Assembly: GCF_030035675.1 (NCBI RefSeq)
Contig: NC_084483.1
Location: 145,425,425-145,489,424, forward strand
Direction of reading: 5' to 3'
DNA: 64,000 nucleotides
Source: Rhineura floridana
Taxonomy: Eukaryota; Chordata; Lepidosauria; Squamata; Rhineuridae
The translations under genes were made by a program, and so were the position numbers. The notes beneath the pieces are model-generated. The model saw only the letters and a program-made list of their open reading frames with translations, had not been told where the DNA came from and searched no databases. Below are positions 10,051 through 21,735 of the stretch, piece by piece (the first letter of the stretch is position 1; every line of letters starts with the position of its first letter).

Positions 10051-10540
10051 TGATTTTTTTTCTCTTCTTCATTTTATTTATTTGGTTTTTTCCTTTTATT
10101 ATTATAATAATAAACAACAAACAATGCAAAAAAGAGTAACGCTAGAACAATTTTAAAAAGAAAAGAAAATTAACAACAAAATGTAATCACACTTGTAAAT
10201 CATGGGGGCAGCCATTCCCCCCCCCACCGTACAATTCCCCCTTGAAGCAATGGGACATCATCAAGTCCTATTGCTTCCAGAGGGACTTGTTCTATGTGCA
10301 TCAAAGTGCACATCAGCAAGAAGCCCCTAGAAGATTCTAGCTGCTTAGGCTGTGGGTGACTGGATATACACTCTTTCTGAAATTTTGAAGGAAACTTTTT
10401 TTATTTTTCTGGAAGGCTTGGAAATACTTTTAAATTTGTATTCCTGGATGGATTTTAAAGGATCTTTCATTAAAAATCTCCCTGGAAATGGGATGGAGTT
10501 AGGAGAACAGGAACAAAAGGGACTTTAATAAATGTGTCCA
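10051..10540. other. AT-rich DNA, possible old LINE tail
   Basis: A T-rich then A-rich stretch at 10060-10180 (with 'ttattattataataataaac') could be an old LINE or SINE tail. A poly-C run lies at 10218-10227. No gene is seen. Confidence 0.35.
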
Positions 10541-10543
10541 TAC

Positions 10544-10680
10544 CTACTCAGCGGTAAGTCCCATTGGATTCAATGGGGTTTACTGCCAGATAAGTGGAGT
10601 TAGGATTATCTGGGAGAAAGCCCCCAATAAATGCAATATGATTTACTTCTGAGAAAAAAATGGTTAGGATTGCACTGTTA
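10544..10680. repeat. Foldback repeat of the 'ggttaggattgc' family
   Basis: It contains 'actcagcggtaagtcccatt', 'ttcaatggggtttactgcca' and 'gagttaggattatc', followed by a second partial piece 'atggttaggattgcact'. The same pattern recurs near 12.27, 24.31, 28.60 and 53.16 kb. Fuller copies show ends that pair with each other, suggesting an old short palindromic (MITE-like) family. Confidence 0.55.
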
Positions 10681-12189
10681 TTTTGCTAACTCTCTTGTTC
10701 ATTTTATATGGTGGGATACAAGAAATAAACATTCATAGCACTTTGTTCAGTCTTTATACAACTTTCAAAAACTCTTCACTGCAAGAAACAACCCTCCACC
10801 CCAAGCAAATCCTCAGGAATAAAATTCTTTTTATACCTTCCGTTCTGGGTATTAGCTCCTCTGATGTGCAATCTGTTTATGTCTCTTTCATGTTTGCCTC
10901 TAAATCTGCCTTTTTCATGTTTGCATCAAAACATGAAAATAAACATGCATTTTAATGCTGAAGTTTGCCAGAAAATGATAGGAGGCTGAACAGAATAATA
11001 GTTCCTTCCTCTCTACATTGTATTTGATTTTGCAAAAATACTCAAAGAACCATTAACATTTCCACTAAAAGCATTGGCATTCATAAGTCTGTAGTGAGTA
11101 GAAATAGGAGTATGACACCAAAAATAATTTGTTGTATCATAATTGCAAATGTTTTCCTCATCCTCCAATTTAATCATCCAATGTTATTACTGGAGCCCCT
11201 TCTTCATTTTTGAATTCTACAAACACGTACTCCAGTATGGTCTTCTTAAATACAAAGCTTAGCTTCAGTCACGGTGCATGAGATGGGGACACTGCCAATA
11301 TGCCATTCTTCTGGCTGTGTTGGTTCTGCCACTCATGAGGACCAGGATGTGCCAGGGTAGGGGAGCACCAGGTTTCTTGTGGTGGGTGTAGATGTGTGTA
11401 CATTTGTGCCTGCGTCCAACACAGTGATTCCCCTCAGGCTGCCAGGAGGCAGGTACTGTACCAGGCCCACAGCCAGCAGGGCCTCCAGACTCTGCGCCTT
11501 CAATAAGAAAAGCATGTTTCTAGCCCTTCTAGAAAGAAAGTTATAGAAGCAAAATGTGCATGTACCCTTGTAAGCAATGCTTTTCTGAGATGGAACTCAC
11601 TGGTGCAGAGTACCAGCACTTCTTTTTTTGCTGTCCATGGCAGCTATTTTGTGCTGGCATTCACAGCACTTATCAAAGTATGAGTAGTGGCACCTTATTT
11701 TTTACCAATAAAAAAAGCATTGCTTCTAAGTGATTTATGTGAGATTAGCCAGCCTAGCTGTTCACACCTTTCACTGATTTTAGCCAATGAGTGAAGTTTG
11801 AGGTGGGATTTATGAGGGTTACATGGACACCAGATGATAGGAATCCCCGAGATCCTAAAGAGCTGCTGTTTTCCCTTCCCCTTTTATGCACTTTTGCTGC
11901 TTCTGTGTTATTTTCTAGTAGTTCTTGGAATCTTTATAATTTGCTCTTTCTTTTTTCCTAGCAACCAGAAGCATCTTTCCTGTGGTGGGTTTGTCTGAGA
12001 TCAGGTAGTTCCTACAAGTTATTTTTGGCAAACACAACTACATAATAAGTGTGGTAGGATGTTCAATACTCTGTCTTCCATGGGAAATGCAAAATGTACA
12101 AACCTTGCAATGAGACTTAGGAATGTCTCTTGCTGTGCAGTACCTGAAGACAAGGGACTCAATAAGAATTCACTGTATTATTATGAATT
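10681..12189. other. Anonymous non-coding DNA
   Basis: I find no gene or recognisable repeat. Short frames at 10683-10955 and 11333-11515 have low-complexity content and no domain. Confidence 0.4.
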
Positions 12190-12337
12190 GTTATTATAAT
12201 AGATTTATATCCTGCCCTTCCTCCTAGTAGGGGCCTTACTGTACAACTTACTGTACAATGGTATAAATGAGTATTTGGAAATAAATCTGAGTTTAATGGG
12301 GCTTATTCCCAGATAAGTGGGTACAGGATTGCAGCCT
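12190..12337. repeat. LINE tail remnant plus foldback repeat
   Basis: At 12190-12232 'ttatatcctgcccttcctcc' looks like the antisense 3' tail of an L2/CR1-type LINE. At 12272-12337 'taatggggcttattcccaga' and 'gtacaggattgcagcc' belong to the short foldback family. Confidence 0.5.
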
Positions 12338-12972
12338 ATACTTTGGTTTAGGGTTGGCATTTGGGGAAAGCAGGGTTGTTGTGCATTTAACAGCTGTGTC
12401 TCAGGTAGAAATGCAACTGATCAAGCCTTTTCTAGTATGGAAATACAATTATGGAAAAAGCCATCAGACATTTTATTACATGGGTGGCCACTGATTTAAT
12501 TTTGGACCCTCCTTAATATTTTTTTAGCTCCAATCTGCATCGCTTTACTTTTACTTTGCCTTTTTTGTTGGCCATTCAGCCAGTTTGGGGAACTGCAATG
12601 GTTGCCTTGACTTCTGCTCTCTGGTTACCAGGAACCTGTGCATTTCACTCAAGGTTTGGAACAAATCTGGGTTACAAGCCAGACTTTAATTTCTCAGAAA
12701 TGAGGAGCAGCTGCTGTATCTGTACCCCAGAATCCTAGGTGCATAACTTATTTAAATCACCCTCTTTAATAATTGATCCACAATGGGTTGACCTGGTACA
12801 GAAAGCTGTGCCTTCCTCAAATCTAATAAGACAAAATCAAAAACTCATTTTAACAGAATCCTGGGGAGAGTTGTGGGCGGAGGATCTCACAGCCCCCACC
12901 CCAAGCAGCAAATTTTCTGAACAGTATGTTGCCCCAGAGCAATGCTGTTAAATAATATATATTCTGATATTA
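12338..12972. other. Anonymous non-coding DNA
   Basis: No gene is supported. 'cctaggtgcataactta' (12735-12751) recurs with small changes, again ending 'tgcataactta', near 13365-13400, perhaps a scrap of an older repeat. Confidence 0.35.
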
Positions 12973-13101
12973 TTGCTGGAGGCCTTCAAACAAAGGCTAG
13001 ACAGCATCTATTGGAGTTGCTCTAGTGTAGGATTTCCTGCACTGACCAAGGGTTGGACTAAATGGCCTATGAGGTCCCCTTCCAACTCTGTGATTCTATG
13101 A
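12973..13101 (+). repeat. CR1 LINE 3' end
   Basis: The stretch reads 'tggaggccttcaaacaaagg', then 'ctagacagcat', and ends 'aactctgtgattctatga'. That is the C-terminal coding end plus the short 3' UTR with ATTCTATGA repeats typical of CR1 elements. It is a short 5'-truncated copy with no open frame. Confidence 0.8.
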
Positions 13102-16019
13102 CACTGTTCCAAAATCCACAGTTGGGCAATGCCTTGATTAGGAACAACCAAAATGTTATCAAAATTGAGGCCAGCTTTTGAGTTCTGCAGAACTCTTCAT
13201 CAGACAAGTTGCTACACAAAGCAGGAGGAGGGATAAGGAATTAAAACAAAACTGGAAAGTACCAAAACCAGTATGGATGTTGTAGCCATGAAGTCAACTT
13301 GTAAATTCAGCTCCACAATGGAAATTGCAAACTAAGTAAGTCCCTGCCAGGTGCCAAAGATCTAAAGTTATGCACCTAGGATTCTGGGTGCATAACTTAT
13401 CCTTTCAATATTTGGCAAGTATTAATTACTTAATTAGAAAGACCACTGTTTTCCAAGAGGAGCACAGCGCTCACTGTCTAGTATTTCACATCAGCAATAT
13501 TCTGAGCCAGTTGTTTTAAATAAAATGAATGTCACATAGCTGGAATACAATATTGAGAAATGCTTGACACATGCTGCCATTTAATTTTTTCCATCCTTCC
13601 AAATTCTATATTAAACAACAAATGGTGCATACAGACAGAGTAATAACTAGTTTGGCAATCTACTGCGGTCTTGACATTTGCATGTTACTTATTTTATATT
13701 TACTGACTATGACCTGAAGGCACAATCGTGCATGCACAGAGGTTTACTTTCAGTGATGGGGGAAAAGCACCCAGTACATGGTGAAAAGAGTAAATACTAT
13801 AGTTAAATTATTTAAATGCATAATTAGACCGCCATAGTGATCTTATGTTGGGCTACCTTTCTTGTTTAGATATGCTTTTTCAAAGCTAAAAGCTGTCATT
13901 TATATCTCTGCCTTAATATGCTTACTGCTGTTTCAAAATATATTTATACTCTTGTATGTGTTTTTGTTGTTTTATAATAGCTGTTTTTAATATTTATCTT
14001 GAATTTACGTGCTATCTCAGGAGGTCCCTTGTGGATCTTAAATGTTTGGTAACATTATTTTTAAGAAATAATGTATGGATATGAGTCAAATGTGGAGAGT
14101 TTTGGAATGAACTTTGGTATAATATGGCAGGAGATTAACATACACATAAGACAGAGCATTCATGCGTTTACTTTTTCACTCCCATTTCCTTCTACCTCTT
14201 CAACAAAATCTCAGCAAAATTGTACCTCTGATACAACTCCCATTCTTCAGTAACTGATCTTCCACTACCTGTCGTAACGAAGTAAAATATGCCTTCTCTA
14301 ATTTCACTAACATTTTAATTCCATTAGTCACAGTCCTGTCAGAATCCTTCTTAGAGATACTTCATTGGCAACTCAATACCAATTGACTTTGCTAGTGGTC
14401 ATGAACAGCCAAAGCTTTTTCTCCCTATCAAAACCAAAATGGCTTGGTTTATACATAATGATAAACCTTGGTTTCTAACTATGTGAATGAACCTTCATGA
14501 GCCTTGGGCTCTCACATCCTACCTCCCCTCCCTTTCCCACTTGTATCATGGACTAAGAAGGTTCAATGCTTTTCATTTCCAGTTTCCTTTGATGTCAGAA
14601 CTCAGGACACAGTGGCTTGTTTAAATTATGGTTAGTGAGAACAATCCAGGATCAAACTGTGGTCTCAAACCATAGCTTGGACGAACCACAGTTCCACAGG
14701 TTTGAAAGCAGAAGCTTTCAACCTTCTTTGGAACACAAAAGAGGGGACAGGATGGAAAATCCTACAGTCCTGAGGCAGATTTGTTTACGTAGTGGGAGAC
14801 CATCATTTCCTGTTATACCTTTTATATCCTGTCATAGAGAGGCCAACGAGAAAGGTGGGTGTTAAAAAAAGTGTAATTAAATAAAAAACTGGAACTAAAT
14901 GAGAACATTTCTTCCTGAAGAGGTATAAAAGATCTTTCATCCTTGGATAAAAATGTAACTTGGGGGATGGGAGATGAATTTTGGCAACAAATGGCTGCTT
15001 CTTTTCTTTCCCTTCCTGCAAAAAAAATTCTCTAGAAGGTTATCTTCCAAGCAGACCATGTTCTTGAGAGAGGATCTTAAGATAGAGCCTTCTTTGAAAG
15101 AAAAGGTCATCAGAATGCACTGTCCCTGTGAAAAGGTTTTTTTTTTTTAATCAAAACAAAACCTGGGTATTTTTTTGTACCTGTTTCTCATTTTGTTACC
15201 AGCTTGAACCTTGTACTTCTGTAGCTGCCACCTTTCTTTCTCCACATTTAGCTATTAAACAATGAATATCAAGAAGCCTCTCGCCTGTACAAAAGGTGAT
15301 CACTAAAGTAACTCTGTGATATTAAGGCTGAAATCCTAAGGTGAGGTGCGGGAGGGAGAACTGAAGCCTTGCTGGGTTCTCATTGGCAGGACAGAAGGGA
15401 AGGCTGAGCGGTGCTCTTGTGCACCGTTCTTTTCTGGCTTTTTAATAATTTAAAACTATTTCTTTTCCATTGGGAATAATGGGAGGAAAATAAAAGGGAA
15501 TAAACTATGCCAGCTCCAAGGCTGGCATAGTTTAATGACTGGTTGGGAGCGTTGCAAAGTGGGGAGGCATTGGATTCATCACACTGAAGCCTTCCCCTGG
15601 TCTGCTGTGGCATTCCCCCAGCACCCCCCATTTTTGGCCCTATTGACATCAAAGCTCTGACAAGGGCTACAGGGGTTTCTACAGTTGCATGAAAGAGGAA
15701 TCTGACCCCTGATCTCCCCGAGGTTCAGTAGTGTAGTGGCAAATTTAGAAGTGCTGAATCTGTTCATGAGTCATCAGGATTGGTCTCACAGGCCAAATTT
15801 GATGGGTGGTGTCACCCACCTTTCATTCACATGACATGATTATGGTGTCAAATTATTGGTAGGTGGGCTCTCCAACCTACCTATCAAAACCCTTTGCAGG
15901 CGGTCCCCAAGCCACAATGGCCTAATAGCAACCAGGTGCTTGGAAATCGCTGCACATGGGGTTTTTCTAGCCCTGTGCTTGGCACTTCCCAAAGCACCAA
16001 ACACAGGGCTAGCAAAATA
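13102..16019. other. Anonymous non-coding DNA
   Basis: About 2.9 kb with no gene I can support. It is AT-rich with scattered purine or pyrimidine runs. Small frames on both strands lack domains and show no coding bias. Confidence 0.4.
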
Positions 16020-16760
16020 GTTCTTTCTCCCCTCCCCATGGGGGGTGGGACGAAGCAGCAGCATTTTACAGGTATTGCTGCATGCAAGAGAGGTCCCTCT
16101 CACAGCTGATTTGCAAAAAAAACCCAGTTTCTTCCCCCTGTGTTTTAGATATCAGCTGAGAGAAGTATTTATTTCTTGCACACGATGCCTGCAAATACAA
16201 GGGGCATTGCTTGACAAGCAATTCTTTCTCCTTGCACAGACTATCTGCAGAGGGTGTGCAGGGAGAGAGGAAAAGAGAAAAGGGTTAAGAAGAGCGAGTA
16301 GAGAGTGAGGTGAGGCGGCATTTTCTCACAAAAAAGGGGGCAAAGGAAGGAAGCCTGAAGAAAGGAAGACTGCATGTGAAATACAAGGGGATTTGCTTGT
16401 GAAGTGGTCCTTTTCCCCTCAATTGTGTTTTTTGCAGATTGTCTTTGAGAAACGGTGGGAGAGGGAGAGAGCCTAACAGAGGGTGCGGGAAGACAGAAAG
16501 AGCAAATGGCTGAGAAAGTGGGTGAAGAGTGAGGCTGCCTGCATTTTACAAGGGGAAGAAACCTGCTTTTTGTAGATCAGCTGTGAGAAGGAGTTCTTTT
16601 GCGCGCAGTGATGTCTGTAAAATACCTCCACTCTTCTTAGTCCTTTGCCTCCCCCTCATCCACTTTCTCACAATCTGCAATCTGCATCATCGAGGGAGAA
16701 AAAAATGTGTTACAAGCAATGCACATTGTATTTTACAAGCACTCTGCCTTCCTTTGTTCC
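16020..16760. repeat. Strongly diverged internal repeats
   Basis: The phrase 'tacaagggg' preceded by 'ctgca' and followed by a 'ttgcagat' or 'atctgcaga' motif occurs at about 16190, 16380 and 16540, with purine-rich 'gggagagag' tracts between. This suggests an old tandem array of about 170-190-bp units. No gene is seen. Confidence 0.35.
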
Positions 16761-16969
16761 CCTTCTCCAAGAGAAAATGCTGCTTTTCATCACTCTTAGC
16801 CCTATGTTTCCCCTCCACCCCAGTGTAGGTCTCTTCAACCACCCTCCACATTGGCTTCTATTACTCTTTGTAGGACTGTTTGAAAGCCCTTCATTTTAGT
16901 AAGATTCTGATGCAAATCCCCTCTCAAATCGGGGTTGACTGTCCCTACTCTTCTCTGTAAACTCTCCTC

Positions 16970-17160
16970 ATGTATGTATGTATGTATGTATTTATTTTAT
17001 TTAAAATATTTCTATCCCTTCCTTTTACCCTACAATAGGGCACTTAGGGCAGCTACAATAAAATCGCACACATATATAATACACAATAAAATACACACTA
17101 AAACATTAAAAATTACAGTAAATTAAAATGTATAAAATACTATTAAAATACATAAAATGC
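16970..17160 (-). repeat. ATGT microsatellite and LINE 3' tail
   Basis: A short tetranucleotide run (tatg repeats, 16970-16992) leads into 'ttttatttaaaatatttcta' and 'cccttccttttaccctacaa', the antisense look of an L2/CR1-type 3' end. It is followed by A-rich 3' UTR-like sequence. Confidence 0.5.
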
Positions 17161-17548
17161 ATTATGCATCTTAACTCCTGCTGACTCTTTTCCTCCTAGT
17201 GTTTCTCTCCTCCCCACAACAACAAGATTTATACCGACTGCTAATTGGCTGTAGTGACTGCTGACCTTGCTGGATTTTCCCTGTTTCTCCAAAGGCAAGA
17301 GGATAGGGCATAGTTTTTAAAAGTAAACATGCAGCAGCTTGGTCAGCTGTAGAGACAGATAGAGGGATACCTGGAGGGGGCCAGGAGGGGGCTGCCTGCA
17401 AAAAAAGTAACGGGTCTTTGTCCTGGAACATCCCCTCTCGAATACTTCCTGTTGAGGTCAAACCTCTCTTGCTATGCTTGGAAAGAGGGATCTGATGCTT
17501 CCAGTGGCCCCTCTGGATGGGTGAATGAATATGCCAATATAAATTTCT
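17161..17548. other. Anonymous DNA
   Basis: A minus-strand open frame of 126 codons (17551-17171) has no recognisable domain and a composition unlike a conserved protein. I do not call it a gene. Confidence 0.35.
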
Positions 17549-17880
17549 CATTTTTTCAGTCTTAAGTTCGGTTTTCCGTTATCAGTTTGTGATTTTTTAA
17601 AAAAAAGTCCTCATGAAAAATTTAATGCAAATTTCTCCTAATATAAACATTTTTGCAAAGCAATTTTCCTAGATATAATGCATTTTCTGTGTTATTTCCC
17701 CTAATATATACATCTATATGCAGACCTTACCTACTGTATGTGTTTTTGTACACATTCCTTGGCTGAAGCACTGCACTGCAAAATTCAGAGGGGTGCAAAT
17801 ATCAAAGGATGGCTATGTTTCCGTTCTTATATTATTTTGAAAAGTGTGAATTCAGGAAGTTCACCTTTAAATGTGGACTG
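17549..17880. repeat. Interspersed repeat family shared with 33.9-34.7 kb, copy 1
   Basis: It starts 'ctcattttttcagtcttaag' and continues with repeated 'atataatgcattttctg' and 'gttatttcccctaatatata' phrases. The same order is found at 33902-33990 and 34495-34700. I do not recognise the family. No open frame is shared. Confidence 0.55.
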
Positions 17881-18499
17881 GATCAAATTTCTCCTCCACC
17901 CCTACATATGGTAAAATAAGATTTTAAACTCTAGTCCTTAGTCTTGCCTTAGCAGGATGTATTTTGCTGTGATTTGATTTTTTTTGTGCAATAGGACATG
18001 GAAGAGAAATTCTTGTTAAAGAAACATGGCTCCCCAGGTTTTTCACTTCTACCCAAATCATGCTCAGCCTACTGATGTGTAGCAGTCCCTGAACCATTGG
18101 AACTGTAATGTTTCATTCAGGAGCTATTATGTTACAGAACTGAAAATAGTTTTTTTTTAAAAAAAAACACGGAGTGCAGGCACTTGTTTTTCTCATCAAA
18201 CTATCAAAATGGAAAATGCTGTTGATTGCTCAGTCTTAAGCCGCATGTTCAACTGCCTCACTGCTTTGGGTAATGTTTGCTCAGCACCTTCAAAGACTTA
18301 AGATCCATCCCTATGAACAACAAGGTCACAATGAGTTTAAGTAATAGCTATAAACTTCTTAGAGATATCATTAATATGACAGGTGATGATGAGACAATCA
18401 TTCATAACAATCCATTGCCAAAAAGTACTATGCACTTTTGGCCATAGCTTTCATAGGCCACTGAAGACCTAACTACATGTAGAAAGGAGACTTTTTAAA
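17881..18499. other. Anonymous DNA
   Basis: No gene or repeat is recognised. A T-run directly followed by an A-run (about 18150-18168) could form a small hairpin. Confidence 0.35.
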
Positions 18500-18660
18500 A
18501 AATGTTTTTTTACAAAATGTTTTTAACATTGTTTTGTTTTAATGTATTTTAAGGTCTGTTTTTACGATGTTTTAAAGTGTTTTTAGTGCTTCTGTTTGCC
18601 GCCCTGGGCTCCTGCTGGGAGGAAGGGCGGGATATCAATCAAATAATAAATAAATAAAAT
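18500..18660 (+). repeat. L2/CR1-type LINE 3' UTR
   Basis: It contains 'gttttaaagtgtttttagtg' then 'gccgccctgggctcctgctg' and 'gaagggcgggatatcaatca' with a TAAA tail. A nearly identical tail lies at 28125-28262. The copy is only the non-coding 3' end. Confidence 0.7.
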
Positions 18661-19557
18661 AAGAAGGGGGTGAATGCCTCACATTAGCTGAGCCACAATG
18701 AATAAATCAGGTTAACAAGGTAAGAGATAAAAATAACAGGAATTCAAAACAAAAAACTCATGCTGAAAACCAGGCTGCTTAACATGGAGAGCAATATTAC
18801 ATGTACAGTTTATCAGGTGATTCTATCATTGTGATCAGTGTACCCTCAATCATGTTTTTAGCCATGATGTTCAGTACACATATGTAAATATTTGCTGCTA
18901 AAGCATACACACTAGATTATATTTTAAAAAAGAAAGTCTGCGTTCCTGTGATACCTTTTATAAAACAATATGCTTCAGTTAACTTTCGCTTTGGAAGATC
19001 ATAGTGGTTTCAGTGGAACATGAGCAGTATCCCAAATAAGTCTTCTTTGTTATAATTTATTGAAACATTTTTATGTAGCTCAGAGCAAAATAATCTACAA
19101 ACATCTTTTGGCATTCATTTAAAATCCATGAAAGCCAAATGATATTTTTTTCACATAATATCTTTGAACATCAAACAAAATGTGCTGGCTTTTCTAGCAA
19201 GCTTTCAAACCTAGACCACTGCCACTAACTTCAGTAGTCTTAATTACCCAAACTTTCTGGTTAATTGGGTTCCTTGTATACCCACCATGTAACCTCATAA
19301 TTAAAATGCTATCATGAGTGCACTCCCATGGATTCATATTTCTAAGAACCACATCACACTTTGTGGCTTTATCCTGGCATTTGACCAGTGTGTGTTGTGA
19401 TAAATGAATGAGCTTTTCTATACATGTAGCTTATGCTTGTAAAGAAGCTGCAGCCAGTACGTTTTCTCCAAAGCCTATCACATCTAGTGATGCTGCCGAA
19501 ACTTGAAATTAATCAGTCTGTAAGTCAAATCTAGTATGTTCACAATTCTTGAATGTA
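18661..19557. other. Anonymous DNA
   Basis: AT-rich with no gene seen. It leads up to the inverted repeat pair. Confidence 0.35.
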
Positions 19558-19839
19558 TTCACTAATAGGCAAAAACCCTTGCAGTTTAAGAACATACCTA
19601 TAGCCCACAGCTATTTCTATCAAACTTTAAAAAGCAGGGAAATTGGGCAGCTATAGTGAATGCACCAGGGGAGCAGGAGACCTGACCTCCTCTCTGAGAT
19701 ATTGTACTGCCCTGCAAATAGGTCAAAATGCAAACACCATTTGGGTTGGTCTTTCACAGTCCAATCCACTTGCTGTGTAGCTTGGAAGAATTTGGTAACA
19801 TGTGCCTCTGAGCATATGGTGAGTGGTGGCAACACCTGC
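19558..19839 (+). repeat. Left arm of a 282-bp inverted repeat
   Basis: It starts 'ttcactaataggc' and ends 'tggcaacacctgc'. The reverse complement occurs at 20628-20909 with nine base differences by my count (about 97% identity) and no net length difference. A short frame of about 60 codons beginning 'MHQGSRRPDLLSEIL' is open in both arms, but I recognise no protein. The arm could be the long terminal inverted repeat of a DNA transposon or one half of a local inverted duplication. Confidence 0.85.
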
Positions 19840-20627
19840 CATCTCCAAAGATAGAGAATTATATTTTTGTATGTTTGTTGGTGTTCTTCTTACTTTGCTT
19901 CTTTCCTGTGTTACTAATGTTTCTACAGAGAATCTAAACTAGAAAATTTTATTCCCCTCATTATTCATCTAGAAATCTATGTCAAATTTATTTTTATTAA
20001 TTTCAAAGCCTTTTTATTGGTAAGTGTCATATGATGGTGAAAACAGCATTTTTTTGTGTTTCAAATTGGAGGTTATGTTCTATTTCTATTTTGGGTGCAT
20101 TAACAGTGGAATCTGAAACAGCAGTTTGATGTAAAATCAGACTGATTACAATATGTTGCTCCTTCAGCAATGACTCTAGCTGTTGGAAAAAAGAGGATGC
20201 ATGTTTTCATCCTGCTATGTTTAAACCACTTCATTTAAGGCAAGGTGGGCATGGTCAATTAAAATCATAGAGCACACCTAGCATTTTGCTAGAATATGTT
20301 CCATCTCCCACTGTTTTATCTTGTGCAAACTGAGACACTCCTGAGGTCCACTGGAGACTATTTTGCAGAAGTCAGTGCCATTATTCCACAATGATGTTTG
20401 GAGTTTTTTTAGTGTACATTTAGCAAAATGTTGCTGTACTTCACATATTCACAGAAATAGAAAAAAAAATGATTTCCTATAGGAAACTTCACTAAAATTG
20501 CAAAGGAAATCAGACATATTCAAAGTGACCATCTGAACTATATCAACTGTCTTAATAAATGTTGCTTCCTCCCTGCTAAAACAAGATCAGCACAGCACAT
20601 GTCTTCTTTCTATTATTTGGGCTGATT
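19840..20627. other. Spacer between the 282-bp inverted repeats
   Basis: 788 bp, AT-rich, with no open frame of note and no transposase motif. It contains 'gtagtgtacatt'-like and T-rich stretches but nothing I can name. Confidence 0.5.
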
Positions 20628-20909
20628 GCAGGTGTTGCCACCACTCACCATATGCTCAGAGGCACATGTTACCAAATTCTTCCAAGCTACACAGGAAATG
20701 GATTGGACTGTGAAAGACCAACCCAAATGGCGTTTGCATTTTGACCAATTTGTAGGGCAGTCCAATATCTCAGAGAGGAGTTCAGGTCTCCTGCTTCCCT
20801 GGTGCATTCACTATAGCTGCCCAATTTCCCTGCTTTTTAAAGTTTGATAGAAATAGCTGTGGGCTATAGGTATGTTCTTAAACTGCAAGGTTTTTTGCCT
20901 ATTAGTGAA
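20628..20909 (-). repeat. Right arm of the 282-bp inverted repeat
   Basis: This is the mirror copy of 19558-19839, ending 'gcctattagtgaa'. The outer flanks ('gaatgta' left, 'tttccct' right) do not match, so no target duplication supports a transposon origin. The tandem octamer array starts about 65 bp beyond it. Confidence 0.85.
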
Positions 20910-20974
20910 TTTCCCTGCTTTTTAATCTGGGAGGTAAGAAATGGGATCCTGTGCAAGTTTGCTAAGAATGGATT

Positions 20975-21735
20975 GATCATTTGCATGCTTATTGAGTTCA
21001 GTGGGATTTACTTCCCTGCAATCACGCTTAGGATAGGTGAAACTGACCACAGAGGATGGAGGAGGGAGGGGAGGAAAAGCAGAGGGGAGGACTGGGAGTG
21101 GAGCAGGCAGGAGGGGGAGGGGTGGAGGATAGGTTTGATCATTTGCATGTTTATTGAATTCAGTGTGATTTACTCCCATGCAATCATGCTTAGGATAGGT
21201 AAAACCGACTGGTGGGGAGGGAGGGAGGGCTGGATTGGGCAGGGGAGGAAGAAGAAGGAAGAGGGGAGGGGAGGAGGAAGGGAGAGGAGAGGGGAAGGAG
21301 GGGAAAAGCAGGTCTGATCATTTGCATGCTTATTGAGTTCAATGGGATTTACTACTATGCAATCTTGGTTAGGATAGGAAAAACTGACCATGGTGGAGGA
21401 GGAGTGGGAAGAGGAAGAAGCGTATTAGAAGGGGGCAAAGGAAGGGGGAGGGGAGGGCAGGTTTGATTATTTGCATGCTTATAGAGTTCAATTGTATTTA
21501 CGTCTGTGCAATCATGCTTAAGATAGGTAAAACTGACCATGGGGAGGAGGAAGAGGAGGGGGAAGGGGAAGGAGGGGATTGGAAGGGGATGGGGATGGGG
21601 AGGGAGAGGCAAATAAGGGGGAGGGAAGGGGCAAGAGGGAGGGGATAGGAGGGAGGAGAAGGGAGGGAGGGTTTTCTCATTTGCATACTTTTTGAGTTCA
21701 ATGGGATGTATTTCTATGCAATCATGTTTGAAAAT
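20975..21735 (+). repeat. Five-unit tandem array with octamer motif and purine tracts
   Basis: Units start at 20975, 21137, 21316, 21465 and 21675, with spacings of 162, 179, 149 and 210 bp. Each has a conserved core of about 70 bases: 'atttgcat', then 'ttgagttcaatgggattta' and 'gcaatcatgcttaggatagg'. A variable G/A-rich tract (mostly gga and ggag repeats) follows. All five units keep the exact octamer ATTTGCAT, the consensus site of POU/Oct factors. The core resembles one arm of the short foldback family seen at 10.5 and 28.6 kb. A SINE cuts the fifth unit. Open frames across the array are low-complexity and not genes. Confidence 0.85.

Noticed and set aside
15840-16109. Overlapping frames on both strands around 16 kb
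   Set aside because: Complementary frames of similar length on both strands with no domain. Chance openness in GC-richer DNA.
20844-21648. Gly/Glu/Arg-rich and Pro-rich open frames on both strands
   Set aside because: They are translations of the G/A-rich tracts of the tandem array, with no domain.
20975-21735. CRISPR array
   Set aside because: Regularly spaced repeats, but in a eukaryotic genome with 150-210-bp units, low-complexity purine tracts between them and a foldback-repeat core.
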